Shown here: in pieces, positions 56,461 through 64,000 of the stretch
How positions within the stretch are numbered: the stretch's first letter is position 1
Layout of the letters: each line of letters starts with the position of its first letter
Program-made: the position numbers and the translations under genes
Source: an uncultured Granulosicoccaceae bacterium
GTDB taxonomy: Bacteria > Pseudomonadota > Gammaproteobacteria > Granulosicoccales > Granulosicoccaceae
Length of the DNA stretch: 64,000 nucleotides
Assembly (NCBI GenBank): GCA_938006335.1
Contig: CALLMF010000007.1
Location: 1-64,000, forward strand
Direction: 5' to 3'
The notes under the pieces: generated by a model
The model's input: only the letters and a program-made list of their open reading frames with translations
Database searches by the model: none
What the model was told of the DNA's origin: nothing

Positions 56461-57026
56461 TCGGGCTGGTCTCCATTTGGGAGGTGGGCCATATAGTGAT
56501 CGCGTACGTTCTGTTTGCCGAACACATAGGACTGTGAAGGATCTACCTTGAAGTTGGGCACCAGCGATGTGCGCCCGACGAGCATTCGCAGCAACAAGCC
56601 GGTTCGGTCGGTCAAGGACACTTCAACGTCCATCACCCTTCCCCCGATTGCCAGCGAAGTGCTCACGATCAGTCGCTCCGAGGCGTGCCCACCGGAGTCA
56701 GTCACTTTGCGCTTGTCGACCAGTGGCGCCCGGCAGCGCAGCTGAATCGCGTCGTTGTTCTGCACCGGTTGGGTGGTGAAATTGACAAAGACCTTACCAT
56801 CGTCGGCGGTTTCCTCAACGATGTCGATCGCGTGCAAGGCCGAGGTGCGCGCACCCGTATCGATCTTGGCCTTGATGGCCGTCAGGCCGAGCTCAGGCAA
56901 CGCGACCCATTCTCGCCAACCCACCGTCGTTTTCGCATTCGGCTCAGCCACGGAAAACGACTCAGTGTTCCTGTCTGCAGTGGCCGCGTCGGAAGGGGCG
57001 CTGTCACCTTGTCTGTGCTCGCTCAT
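56457..57026 (-). CDS. RimB-type retropepsin-like protease
   Basis: 189 aa. Core domain about residues 35-180 with [15 protein letters not shown], where DTGA (56-59) is a retropepsin-type active site; family PF05618, also called ATP-dependent zinc protease. In Pseudomonas, RimB works with RimK. The first 30 residues are a hydrophilic extension. It starts the rimB-rimK-deacylase operon and overlaps rimK by four bases. Confidence 0.83.
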   Translation of the reverse strand: MSEHRQGDSAPSDAATADRNTESFSVAEPNAKTTVGWREWVALPELGLTAIKAKIDTGARTSALHAIDIVEETADDGKVFVNFTTQPVQNNDAIQLRCRAPLVDKRKVTDSGGHASERLIVSTSLAIGGRVMDVEVSLTDRTGLLLRMLVGRTSLVPNFKVDPSQSYVFGKQNVRDHYMAHLPNGDQPE

Positions 57027-57069
57027 GCACCAATTGTCTCACGTCTTCGAGCGTCAACTGATCCAATCG

Positions 57070-57720
57070 CTACGTCGCGCAAAGGTCGTAGACAATATCT
57101 GCCGAACGGGAGCCCCTGACAACGCGCAGTGCGTTGACCATATCGTTCTGCTCGGCGCGCTCGAGCGCTGCCTTCTCACTCAGCCCGTGATCCACCCAGC
57201 GCTGGACGAGCCTGCGATGTAGTTCGTCCTCCGGCACGTGCACCGAGACGCTCAGATCAAATGCCGCCATCATCGACGACCACGGCGCTTCGTCCAGCAA
57301 CAGATAGTTGCCCTCGATCCACAGGGTGTGGTGCTGCGGTTGAATGGCGCACGCGGACGCTCGGGAGAGGTCTGCCTGACGGTCAAACACCGGAACATGG
57401 ACCGTCTTGTGCCGATCGACCAGACGTGGCAACAAGGCCAGCAGCCCGTCACTGTCAAAGGTCTGCGGAGCTCCCTTGACGGCGCGCATTCCAGCCAGGT
57501 CGAGCAGTGCATTGTCCAGATGGAAACCGTCCATCGGCACGATCTCACTACCGGGCAAGCGTTTTCGCAAGGACTCGGCAAGTGTGGATTTTCCCGCGGC
57601 AGGCGGCCCTGCAACGGCAATCAGACGCCGACGATCGGGGTCGAGTGCGCCAAGGCGGTTCTCGATCTCCTGCAACAAGGCATCGATGGAATCGACGGTG
57701 ATCACTGATGTCGAGGACAC
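57070..57720 (-). CDS. frcK: FrcK-like P-loop kinase
   Basis: 216 aa nucleoside/pantothenate kinase-like fold: Walker A GPPAAGKST at about residue 39, a conserved PMDGFHLDN (about 62), and a lid arginine set. FrcK is the fourth gene of the frcBCAK fructose operon in Sinorhizobium and is assumed to be a kinase. GTG 57720 lies ten bases after frcA. Phosphorylation of the imported sugar is a reasonable but unproven role. Confidence 0.8.
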   Translation of the reverse strand: MSSTSVITVDSIDALLQEIENRLGALDPDRRRLIAVAGPPAAGKSTLAESLRKRLPGSEIVPMDGFHLDNALLDLAGMRAVKGAPQTFDSDGLLALLPRLVDRHKTVHVPVFDRQADLSRASACAIQPQHHTLWIEGNYLLLDEAPWSSMMAAFDLSVSVHVPEDELHRRLVQRWVDHGLSEKAALERAEQNDMVNALRVVRGSRSADIVYDLCAT

Positions 57721-57730
57721 GACCGCGTGC

Positions 57731-58525
57731 TCACGCGGCGGCTGACGTCCCGCTGGGGGGCTCGACGGCGCCCGTCATCAGGGCTACCGCATCACTCATG
57801 CTGTAGTCCTTCGGTTTGATGACGCAAAGCCTGCGTCCCAGCCGATGCACGTGAATGCGGTCAGCGACCTCGAACACGTGTGGCATGTTGTGCGAGATCA
57901 GCACGATGGGCAGACCACGCGACTTCACATCGAGTATCAGTTCAAGCACTCGTCGGGATTCCTTGACTCCGAGAGCGGCCGTAGGCTCGTCCATGATGAT
58001 CACGCGAGATCCGAATGCTGCGGCGCGCGCGACTGCAACACCCTGACGCTGACCACCCGACAAGGTCTCCACGGCTTGCGAGATGTTCTGAATGGTCATC
58101 AGGCCCAGCTCGGATAGCTTGTCACGCGCCTGACGCTCCATCTCGCGCCTGTCGAGCATGCGCAAGGCTCCACGCAGGCCGCCCTTGTGACGAAGCTCGC
58201 GTCCAAGAAACAAGTTGTCAGCGATCGACAAGGCGGGAGACAAGGCGAGGTTCTGGTACACCGTTTCGATGCCCGCAGCACGCGCTTCCATCGGCGACTG
58301 GAACTGCACCGGAGCGCCGTCGAGCAACACCGAACCGGCATCGGGAATCACGGCGCCCGACAGGGCCTTGATCATCGTGGACTTGCCCGCGCCATTGTCG
58401 CCGATGACCGCGAGGATCTCGCCGGCGCGCAAATCAAAATCCGCGCTGTCCAACGCGGTGACCTGCCCATAGCGCTTGATCAGCCCACGGGCCTCGATCA
58501 CGTTGACCACGTCTGAGTCGCTCAT
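57731..58525 (-). CDS. frcA: Fructose-type ABC importer ATP-binding protein
   Basis: 264 aa single nucleotide-binding domain: Walker A GDNGAGKST, signature LSGGQRQGVAVARA, Walker B VIIMDEPTAALG, His switch in ISHNMPHVFE. ATG 58525 overlaps the permease stop (ATGA); the frame from 58600 extends into frcC. Order frcB-frcC-frcA-frcK matches the fructose/mannose/ribose importer of Sinorhizobium meliloti. Confidence 0.9.
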   Translation of the reverse strand: MSDSDVVNVIEARGLIKRYGQVTALDSADFDLRAGEILAVIGDNGAGKSTMIKALSGAVIPDAGSVLLDGAPVQFQSPMEARAAGIETVYQNLALSPALSIADNLFLGRELRHKGGLRGALRMLDRREMERQARDKLSELGLMTIQNISQAVETLSGGQRQGVAVARAAAFGSRVIIMDEPTAALGVKESRRVLELILDVKSRGLPIVLISHNMPHVFEVADRIHVHRLGRRLCVIKPKDYSMSDAVALMTGAVEPPSGTSAAA

Positions 58526-59580
58526 TGTGACACCCGCCGTATCCATTGATCGATACCCACCGCAATGATGATCAGGCAGCCGATGGCAAAACGTTGCCAC
58601 AGCACGTCCACACCTGCGATCTTGAGACCTGAGCTGAACACGCCAACGATGAGCGCACCGAACAAGGCACCAAGAATGGAACCGCGCCCGCCAAACAGTG
58701 AGGTACCACCGATGACCACTGCGGTGATCGAGTCCAGATTCGCCTCATAAAAACTCTGCGGACTTACCGACCCCACACGCCCGATGGATGCCCAGGCGCC
58801 GATGCCACAGATGAATCCAGCAAGTGCATACACCGACACCAACAGTCTGTCGGTGCGAATGCCCGCGAGTTCTGCCGCTTCCTTGTCGTCGCCCACCGCA
58901 TAGACGTGTCTTCCCCACGCGGTCTTGTTGAGCATGTACCAGACGATCACGAACAGCACGAGCATGAGAAAGCTGCCGTAGGTGAACACCGCACCACCGA
59001 TGTTGACCCGCTCGCCAAAGAACTTGAGCAAGGGAGCGACGGCATCGAGGTCCTGGCTACGGACCGACTGCGACCCGGAGTACCAGATGTTCAGGGCGAA
59101 GAACATGTTCCAGGTGCCCAGCGTCACGATGAACGGCGGCAGACGCAGGCGTGTCACCAGCATCCCGTTCACGAAACCGCAGAGCGTCGCCACGATCATG
59201 CCTGCTGGCAGCGCGATACCCACCGGTACGCCGAGCGTCACGGCAAGCTTTCCCATCACGACCGACGACAACACCATGATGGCCGCCACCGAGAGGTCTA
59301 TGCCTGCGGTCAGGATGATCAGTGTCTGTGCACAAGCAAGAATCCCGATGATCGTGACCTGCTGGATGATCAGCGACAGATTGAACGCGGTAAAAAACCG
59401 GTCCCCCGCAATCTGACCGAAGGCCAGCACAGACACGCACAGAATGATGACCGGCACCATGGCCGGGTTGCCGTGCAGAAAATGCTGCAGATGCTGCAGC
59501 GGATTGCGCTTGATGGAAAAGCGTGCGACAGCGTCCTTGCTGTCGTTCGCTGTCGTGGCCACCGAGTCGGTAGACGTCAT
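58522..59580 (-). CDS. frcC: Fructose-type ABC importer permease
   Basis: 352 aa, about nine to ten membrane helices, CUT2 permease motifs TAGIDLSVAAIMVLSSV (about 91-107) and VVIGGTSLFGGRGSILGALFG (about 288). Its start lies ten bases from the frcB stop. A hydrophilic N-terminal 30 residues precede the first helix. Confidence 0.91.
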   Translation of the reverse strand: MTSTDSVATTANDSKDAVARFSIKRNPLQHLQHFLHGNPAMVPVIILCVSVLAFGQIAGDRFFTAFNLSLIIQQVTIIGILACAQTLIILTAGIDLSVAAIMVLSSVVMGKLAVTLGVPVGIALPAGMIVATLCGFVNGMLVTRLRLPPFIVTLGTWNMFFALNIWYSGSQSVRSQDLDAVAPLLKFFGERVNIGGAVFTYGSFLMLVLFVIVWYMLNKTAWGRHVYAVGDDKEAAELAGIRTDRLLVSVYALAGFICGIGAWASIGRVGSVSPQSFYEANLDSITAVVIGGTSLFGGRGSILGALFGALIVGVFSSGLKIAGVDVLWQRFAIGCLIIIAVGIDQWIRRVSQ

Positions 59581-59590
59581 TCAGGCGAAC

Positions 59591-60622
59591 TCAGCCCCAG
59601 CACTTGTCCATGCCTTCGGCAACATCAATGGACTCGACGCCATCAGCCGGCTCACCCGTTACCAGAGCAACACCCGTGTCAAAGAAATCCTTGCCTTCGG
59701 TCGGCTCGGGCTTGGTGCCGTCCTTTGCCCATGCGGCAATGGCTTCCACACCCAATGACGCCATCAGCAAGGGGTACTGCTGACTGGTGGCGCCGATGAC
59801 GCCGTCAGCGACGTTCTGCACGCCGGGGCAACCACCGTCGACGGACACGATGAGTACGTCGTCCTCACGCCCAAACGCCTTGAGCGCTTCGTAGGCACCT
59901 GCCGCGGCGGGCTCGTTGATGGTGTAGATCACGTTGATGCCCGGCTCCTGGATCATCAGTGACTCGATGGCGGTACGCCCGCCCTCTTCGTTACCACTGG
60001 TAACTTCATTACCGACGATACGTGGATCATCTTCGTCGCCCCAGCGTGACGGGTCCTTGATGTCGATGCCAAAGCCAGTGAGAAACCCCTGGTCGCGCAG
60101 TACGCCAACTGACGGCTGGCTCTCGGCAAGATCGAGCATGGCAATCTTTGCATTCGCCGCATCGTCACCCATCGTGGCCGCCGCCCATTGACCGATCAGC
60201 TCACCGGCAAGGAAGTTATCGGTAGCAAAGGTGGCGTCAGCGGAGTCGATCGGCTCGAGCGGCGTATCCAGTGCAATGACCAGCAGGCCCGCATCACGTG
60301 CCTGTTGCACGACGGGCACGATCGCCTTGGTATCAGAGGCGGTGATCAGTATGCCCTTGGCACCAGACGCAATGCATGTCTCGATAGCCTGTACCTGCGT
60401 TTCGTGGTCGCCATCGACCTTGCCGGCGTAGGTCGAGAGTTCAATTCCGAGCTCCTCTGCCTTGGCAGTTGCGCCTTCTTTCATCTTGACGAAAAAAGGG
60501 TTGATGTCGGTCTTGGTGATAAGACAGGCACCCACGGTGTCCTGGGCTGCGGCGGGCGCCGCCATGCCTACGGCGAACGCAAGTGCGGATACTGCGCCCA
60601 GCGACTGAATGATTCTTTTCAT
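59591..60622 (-). CDS. frcB: Fructose-type periplasmic binding protein
   Basis: 343 aa, signal peptide ending A-A-A-Q near residue 27 (start ATG 60622 with GGAAGAGG eight bases upstream; ATG at 60640 is less likely). RbsB-like fold: [18 protein letters not shown] (about 33-50), [20 protein letters not shown], and a late [10 protein letters not shown]. First gene of frcBCAK. Ligand is inferred from the operon order. Confidence 0.9.
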   Translation of the reverse strand: MKRIIQSLGAVSALAFAVGMAAPAAAQDTVGACLITKTDINPFFVKMKEGATAKAEELGIELSTYAGKVDGDHETQVQAIETCIASGAKGILITASDTKAIVPVVQQARDAGLLVIALDTPLEPIDSADATFATDNFLAGELIGQWAAATMGDDAANAKIAMLDLAESQPSVGVLRDQGFLTGFGIDIKDPSRWGDEDDPRIVGNEVTSGNEEGGRTAIESLMIQEPGINVIYTINEPAAAGAYEALKAFGREDDVLIVSVDGGCPGVQNVADGVIGATSQQYPLLMASLGVEAIAAWAKDGTKPEPTEGKDFFDTGVALVTGEPADGVESIDVAEGMDKCWG

Positions 60623-60660
60623 TTTTTTGACCTCTTCCAAGCAGGTAGGAAACGAGCCCC

Positions 60661-60690
60661 ATTAGTAAAGAAAATCGCGTCGAATGACAA
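60661..60690 (-). promoter_or_regulatory. Possible promoter of frcBCAK
   Basis: On the minus strand TTGTCA (60690-60685) and ACTAAT (60666-60661) are separated by 18 bases, about 40 bases before the frcB start. The -10 is a moderate match. Confidence 0.35.
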
Positions 60691-60733
60691 GCAGATTCAG
60701 AAAGTGAGCAAAAAAGGGTCAGCAGATGACCGG

Positions 60734-61834
60734 TCAGTGCCGCGGGAAGAACAGCACCGCTTCGTAGCGGTCGATCATGGTATCGAGCCCGAAATGCGCT
60801 TGCGCATACGATTGGCCGAAGGCTGCCATGGCTTCGCGTCGCGTACTGTCATGCGCGAGTGTTTCAATCGCCGTAGCGAGCGCGTCCGCCGTCTTTGGCA
60901 CCAGCAATCCGCCACACTGCTGGTCGGAGCGTGCGATGGCATCGGCGCTGCCACCCGCCTCGGTGAGCACCACCGGCGTGCCAGCCGCCTGCGCTTCCAG
61001 CGCGGTGAGCGGATGCCCCTCCCGGTCGCTCGACAACACGAAAAGATCGAGCGCGTCGAGGATATCCGGCACATCACTGCGCGCACCCAGGAGTGTCACT
61101 GTTTCTTCCACATCGTGAGTGCATATCGCGTGTTCGATGCTCTCACGCTCCGGGCCGTCACCGGCGATAACGAAATGCACATCGACAGCACGCGCCTTCA
61201 GTTGAGCGGCAACCTCGATCAGTCGCAAGTGGTTCTTGGCAGCGACCATGCGCCCGACGGTGCCTACCAGGACCGTCTTGCCACTGACCCATTGCTCACG
61301 CAACGCGGCTCCATTGCCGGACAGATAGCGCTGGGTGTCGATACCGTTGTTGATGACCTGCACCTGAGCGTGCGGGATGCCGACCTCGTTGCGGTAGAAG
61401 TCGGCCGTGTCCTCGGATACGGCCACCAGCATCTGCGTGCCGCGCGCCAGCCATCGATCGATACGGCGGTAGTGCGAGGACTTCCAGTTATCACGACTGT
61501 GCTCGGTCACCACAATGTGCATACCGAGGCCCAGGGCCGCAATGCGTGTCCATAGATTGGCGACCCACAAGTGGGCGTTGATGGCATCCGGATCAAGGCG
61601 TCTGATCAGGCGACGTAGTCGACGCGCCATCGCGAAGTCGATGCCGGGCTTCTTGTCGAGCACGTGCACGGTCACGTCACTGGATAGGCGCGGTGCAAGT
61701 TCACCCGCTGCACGCAAGCAGATCAGGTGTACCTCATGGCCACGTGCAAGGAAGGCGTTGGCCATCGCCACGAGCATCTGCTCGGCGCCCCCGACCGTCA
61801 GCTCTTCGATGACGAATACAGCGCGCTGAGTCAC
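60734..61834 (-). CDS. Glycosyltransferase, GT4 type
   Basis: 366 aa, GT-B fold: N-terminal domain LTVGGAEQMLVAMA (about residue 12) and C-terminal donor-binding domain with EGHPLTALEAQAAGTPVV (E-x7-E motif; about 271-288). GTG 61834 overlaps the upstream glycosyltransferase stop (GTGA). Probably builds a surface polysaccharide or glycolipid; sugar donor unknown. Confidence 0.86.
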   Translation of the reverse strand: MTQRAVFVIEELTVGGAEQMLVAMANAFLARGHEVHLICLRAAGELAPRLSSDVTVHVLDKKPGIDFAMARRLRRLIRRLDPDAINAHLWVANLWTRIAALGLGMHIVVTEHSRDNWKSSHYRRIDRWLARGTQMLVAVSEDTADFYRNEVGIPHAQVQVINNGIDTQRYLSGNGAALREQWVSGKTVLVGTVGRMVAAKNHLRLIEVAAQLKARAVDVHFVIAGDGPERESIEHAICTHDVEETVTLLGARSDVPDILDALDLFVLSSDREGHPLTALEAQAAGTPVVLTEAGGSADAIARSDQQCGGLLVPKTADALATAIETLAHDSTRREAMAAFGQSYAQAHFGLDTMIDRYEAVLFFPRH

Positions 61835-63180
61835 GCCGCATCCCCGGATGAGAGGAGCGCCCCCGGACCACGCGATGGCGCATCAGCGGCGTCTCTCGGT
61901 GGCGGTGACCCCAGCGCGATGGCGGTATCCGGCACGTAGTGCTGGAAGTGCTCGATCAGCTCGTCGATGTTGGCGTCCTGATCAAACAGACCTGCCACGC
62001 GTTGCCGTGCGCCCATCGAAATACGCGAATACAGGGCCGAATCCCGGGCGAGGCGAGCCATTGCATCGGCGAGCGCGGCCGCATCGTCAACCTCCACGAG
62101 CAAGCCGGACTCGCCGTCCTCCACCAGCTCTGGAATAGCACTGACGCGCGTCGTTGCGACCGGTACCCCGAGCGCCATCGCTTCGGCAATCACGTTGGGA
62201 ATGCCATCGGGCGGGTGTCCCGGCAACAAGCGAGGTGCAAGACAAAACACATCAGCGGCAATCAGGGTGTCGATGACCTCGTCAAAGGCGAGGCCTCCAC
62301 GGAAGTTGACATGCGCGTCCACGCCGAGCGCTGTCGCGAGCGCACGCAGGGTGGCGTCATCAGGTCCCGACCCGATCAAATCGAGCTGCACGGCCTGCCC
62401 CGATTCGGCCAGCAACTTCACCGCGCGAAACACGGTGTCATGACCCTTGGTGGGCACCAGGCGCCCGATGGACACGAGCTTCAACGGCGCACCCGGCTCC
62501 GGGTGCGCCGTCGCATCGGTACGCTCGGACGCGCGCTCGAGAATCCGAGGATCCAGGCCGTGATAGTTGAGATGCACCTTCTCTGGCCTTGCAAGGCCCA
62601 GTGCGTTCTTCAAATGGTCCCGAAACAGACCGCTGCACACCACAGTAAATGAGGCCGCATCAAGCTTTGTCGCGAGAAAGCGGTTACGCGTGAAGATGTC
62701 CTCGCCGTGAATTGCAGCCGAAAAGTGTGCATCGTGGATCTTGTGCAGGTACCAGCAAGCGGTGGTCGGGATGTTGGCCCAGTGCCCGTGCCAGTGCGTG
62801 ATACCGCGAGCACGGCCGCGCTCACCAACATGCATCGCCAACGGCAATATCGCGAGATTCTTGGCGACTTCACGCGGGCGATCACGACCTTGCCACGCGA
62901 GCTCAACGATCGATGAGAGCGTGCGCAGCGGATGCCGCAACAGCGTTCTCGCAAGCGCCGTCCAGCAGCGCAGACCCAACAAGGGCGCATAGTGCGAACG
63001 CTCTCGGGTCAGCCTGATGGCATCGTCGATGGTGATCGGATCCCGTGGAAACTGCAGACTGTAGATGTCGAAATCCACACCACGACGCTCAAGGGCCACG
63101 AGCTCACGCAGGATGAAGGTTTCATGTAACTCGGGAAACATCGAAATCACGATGCCGAGGCGCGCGGTGGTGTCAGTCAT
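61831..63180 (-). CDS. Glycosyltransferase, GT4 type (colanic-acid/exopolysaccharide-like)
   Basis: 449 aa from ATG 63180. GT-B fold, with a conserved HGHWANIPT segment (about residue 131) and donor motif PDGIPNVIAEAMALGVPVATT (start about 338). Co-translated with the next glycosyltransferase and overlapping the TMEM220-like gene by eight bases. Likely in the same surface-glycan pathway. Confidence 0.86.
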   Translation of the reverse strand: MTDTTARLGIVISMFPELHETFILRELVALERRGVDFDIYSLQFPRDPITIDDAIRLTRERSHYAPLLGLRCWTALARTLLRHPLRTLSSIVELAWQGRDRPREVAKNLAILPLAMHVGERGRARGITHWHGHWANIPTTACWYLHKIHDAHFSAAIHGEDIFTRNRFLATKLDAASFTVVCSGLFRDHLKNALGLARPEKVHLNYHGLDPRILERASERTDATAHPEPGAPLKLVSIGRLVPTKGHDTVFRAVKLLAESGQAVQLDLIGSGPDDATLRALATALGVDAHVNFRGGLAFDEVIDTLIAADVFCLAPRLLPGHPPDGIPNVIAEAMALGVPVATTRVSAIPELVEDGESGLLVEVDDAAALADAMARLARDSALYSRISMGARQRVAGLFDQDANIDELIEHFQHYVPDTAIALGSPPPRDAADAPSRGPGALLSSGDAA

Positions 63181-63631
63181 GGATGATGCGTGATGTTTGC
63201 GTGGCGGCGGTGTCGTGGTCCGGTCGACGGCCAAAGGCTGCAGGCAGCGCCACGGCACTGACCAGCAGCGCGATCATCATGCCCATGCCCTCGCGAGCGG
63301 TTTCCTCTTCCCACCACACGTCCCGCGTCCAGAAGGCAGCCTGCTCCGGCCACGCGATGATCGTGGCGATGGCAAAGCCGATGAGCACGCAAGCGAGCAC
63401 CGCCTTGCCGGCCGCAGTGGCCAGCCACCGAGGCCTCAGGATCACAAGTGCCATAAGTACCGCAGGGATGGCGTAGATCATCGCCCACAATGGCCCGTCT
63501 GGGTCATTCCACTGAACACCCGCGAAGGACAGCATGACAATGAAGAGTGTGCCGGCGAGAAATTTCACGGTGTTCGGGGGCTTGTCCGGACAGTGGCAAA
63601 CAGGACACGCCTTCGGGGCCGGATGTGGCAC
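63173..63631 (-). CDS. TMEM220-like small membrane protein
   Basis: Four predicted membrane helices. The motif VQWNDPDGPLWAMIYAIPAV after helix 1 is characteristic of the TMEM220 family. With GTG 63631 the product is 152 aa and begins with a Cys-rich CPVCHCPD stretch; with GTG 63568 (VKFLAGTLF) it is 131 aa and starts like relatives. The shorter form may be the true one. Function unknown. Confidence 0.68.
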   Translation of the reverse strand: MPHPAPKACPVCHCPDKPPNTVKFLAGTLFIVMLSFAGVQWNDPDGPLWAMIYAIPAVLMALVILRPRWLATAAGKAVLACVLIGFAIATIIAWPEQAAFWTRDVWWEEETAREGMGMMIALLVSAVALPAAFGRRPDHDTAATQTSRIIHD

Positions 63632-63729
63632 GAATATATCATCGATATCGCCCTGGGCCCGCGCGTGCCAATCACGACTACGATATGAGTGGGGTGCGCA
63701 AAACCCGTGCCGTACACAATTGCCTGTCC

Positions 63730-64000
63730 ATGACGACGCAACATCAACGTAGCCAGATCGAACGCATGACCACAGGTCCTGCCAATGTTACCTGCATGGA
63801 CGGGCGCACAGGCCCCGTCGCCACGCCGGGCACCGAGACGGTGACGCAGAGTTTCAGCGTGCGCTACGAATTTCCCGTGATGTTCACCCGCGGAGTCTTT
63901 GCTCTGCACAATGACGCATTGCTCACCGCTATCACCGGTAGCGACACGGGCTCACAAAGACGCCGTCGCGTGCTGATGTTCGTGGATGCTGCGGTGACGT
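63730..64000 (+). CDS. Sugar-phosphate cyclase / 3-dehydroquinate synthase family (EboD-like), 5' end only
   Basis: Open from ATG 63730 through the window edge (about 90 codons visible). The readable part QSFSVRYEFPVMFTRGVFALHND and RRVLMFVDAAV resembles EboD, a dehydroquinate synthase-like cyclase of the ebo cluster, in its N-terminal NAD-binding region. ATG 63766 is another possible start. Divergent from the TMEM220-like gene. Partner ebo genes would lie to the right. Confidence 0.65.
   Translation, partial: MTTQHQRSQIERMTTGPANVTCMDGRTGPVATPGTETVTQSFSVRYEFPVMFTRGVFALHNDALLTAITGSDTGSQRRRRVLMFVDAAVT

Noticed and set aside
60188..61555. 455-codon open frame on the plus strand
   Set aside because: It runs antisense to frcB and a glycosyltransferase and its product looks like no protein family.
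1..64000. Phage, insertion sequence, CRISPR array or rRNA
   Set aside because: No transposase, integrase, regular spaced repeats or rRNA-like sequence was found on either strand.

Overview
The window is a moderately GC-rich, gene-dense bacterial chromosome segment with about 58 protein genes, two tRNA genes and almost no large gaps. The run alaS-lysC-csrA-tRNA-Arg-tRNA-Ser points to a gammaproteobacterium. The load of sugar and polyol ABC importers, the PuuD-type purine pathway and the ScfR-pccBA-mutase block are more common in marine alphaproteobacteria. I infer a marine heterotrophic gammaproteobacterium with a metabolically broad genome, possibly Granulosicoccus-like; the genus is a guess. 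No phage, insertion sequence, CRISPR array or rRNA was seen.

Layout. 80-3088: purine ring catabolism (uraH, puuD, allA, puuE) in one tightly overlapping operon. 3132-5431: a DUF2058 protein and a YadGH-like ABC-2 exporter. 5644-6601: a secreted fibronectin-like/coiled-coil gene with an apparent frameshift. 6650-15887: a carbohydrate locus, in which a LacI-family regulator and a 2-hydroxyacid dehydrogenase diverge from two complete importers in tandem, the second with a LuxP-like binding protein; GntR-type operators lie in the divergent promoter region. 16015-18720: an SGNH hydrolase and a Kelch surface protein. 18852-27554: propionyl-CoA to succinyl-CoA (pccB, pccA, methylmalonyl-CoA mutase) divergent from its likely regulator ScfR/PccR and a phosphotransferase. 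27675-28598: a GGDEF protein. 28823-35552: a mannitol/sorbitol operon (importer, polyol dehydrogenase, AraC regulator).

35697-38628: a two-component system resembling the proteobacterial dedicated-sortase pair. 38886-39359: a DUF4864 protein. 39427-42249: a light-dependent repair cluster, with a photolyase-related protein of the FeS-BCP type facing a photolyase with its domains in swapped order, plus a DUF2256 mini-protein. 42278-48221: glucokinase, the two tRNAs, csrA, lysC and alaS. 48304-53406: a thiol-redox neighbourhood (DUF255 thioredoxin protein, ECF sigma factor with its probable anti-sigma factor, Tat-type DsbA and a TlpA-like protein). 53485-57026: an aldo/keto reductase and a rimB-rimK-aspartoacylase-like operon. 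57070-60622: frcBCAK fructose uptake. 60734-63631: two glycosyltransferases and a TMEM220-like membrane protein. 63730-64000: the 5' end of a sugar-phosphate cyclase (EboD-like) that leaves the window.

The genes together suggest a scavenger of dissolved purines, hexoses, polyols and odd-chain or propionyl-yielding substrates, with light-exposed DNA repair and an envelope-redox stress response. The least conventional parts are the LuxP-like importer component, the permuted photolyase next to an FeS-BCP homologue that lacks its cluster cysteines, and the rimB-rimK-deacylase trio.
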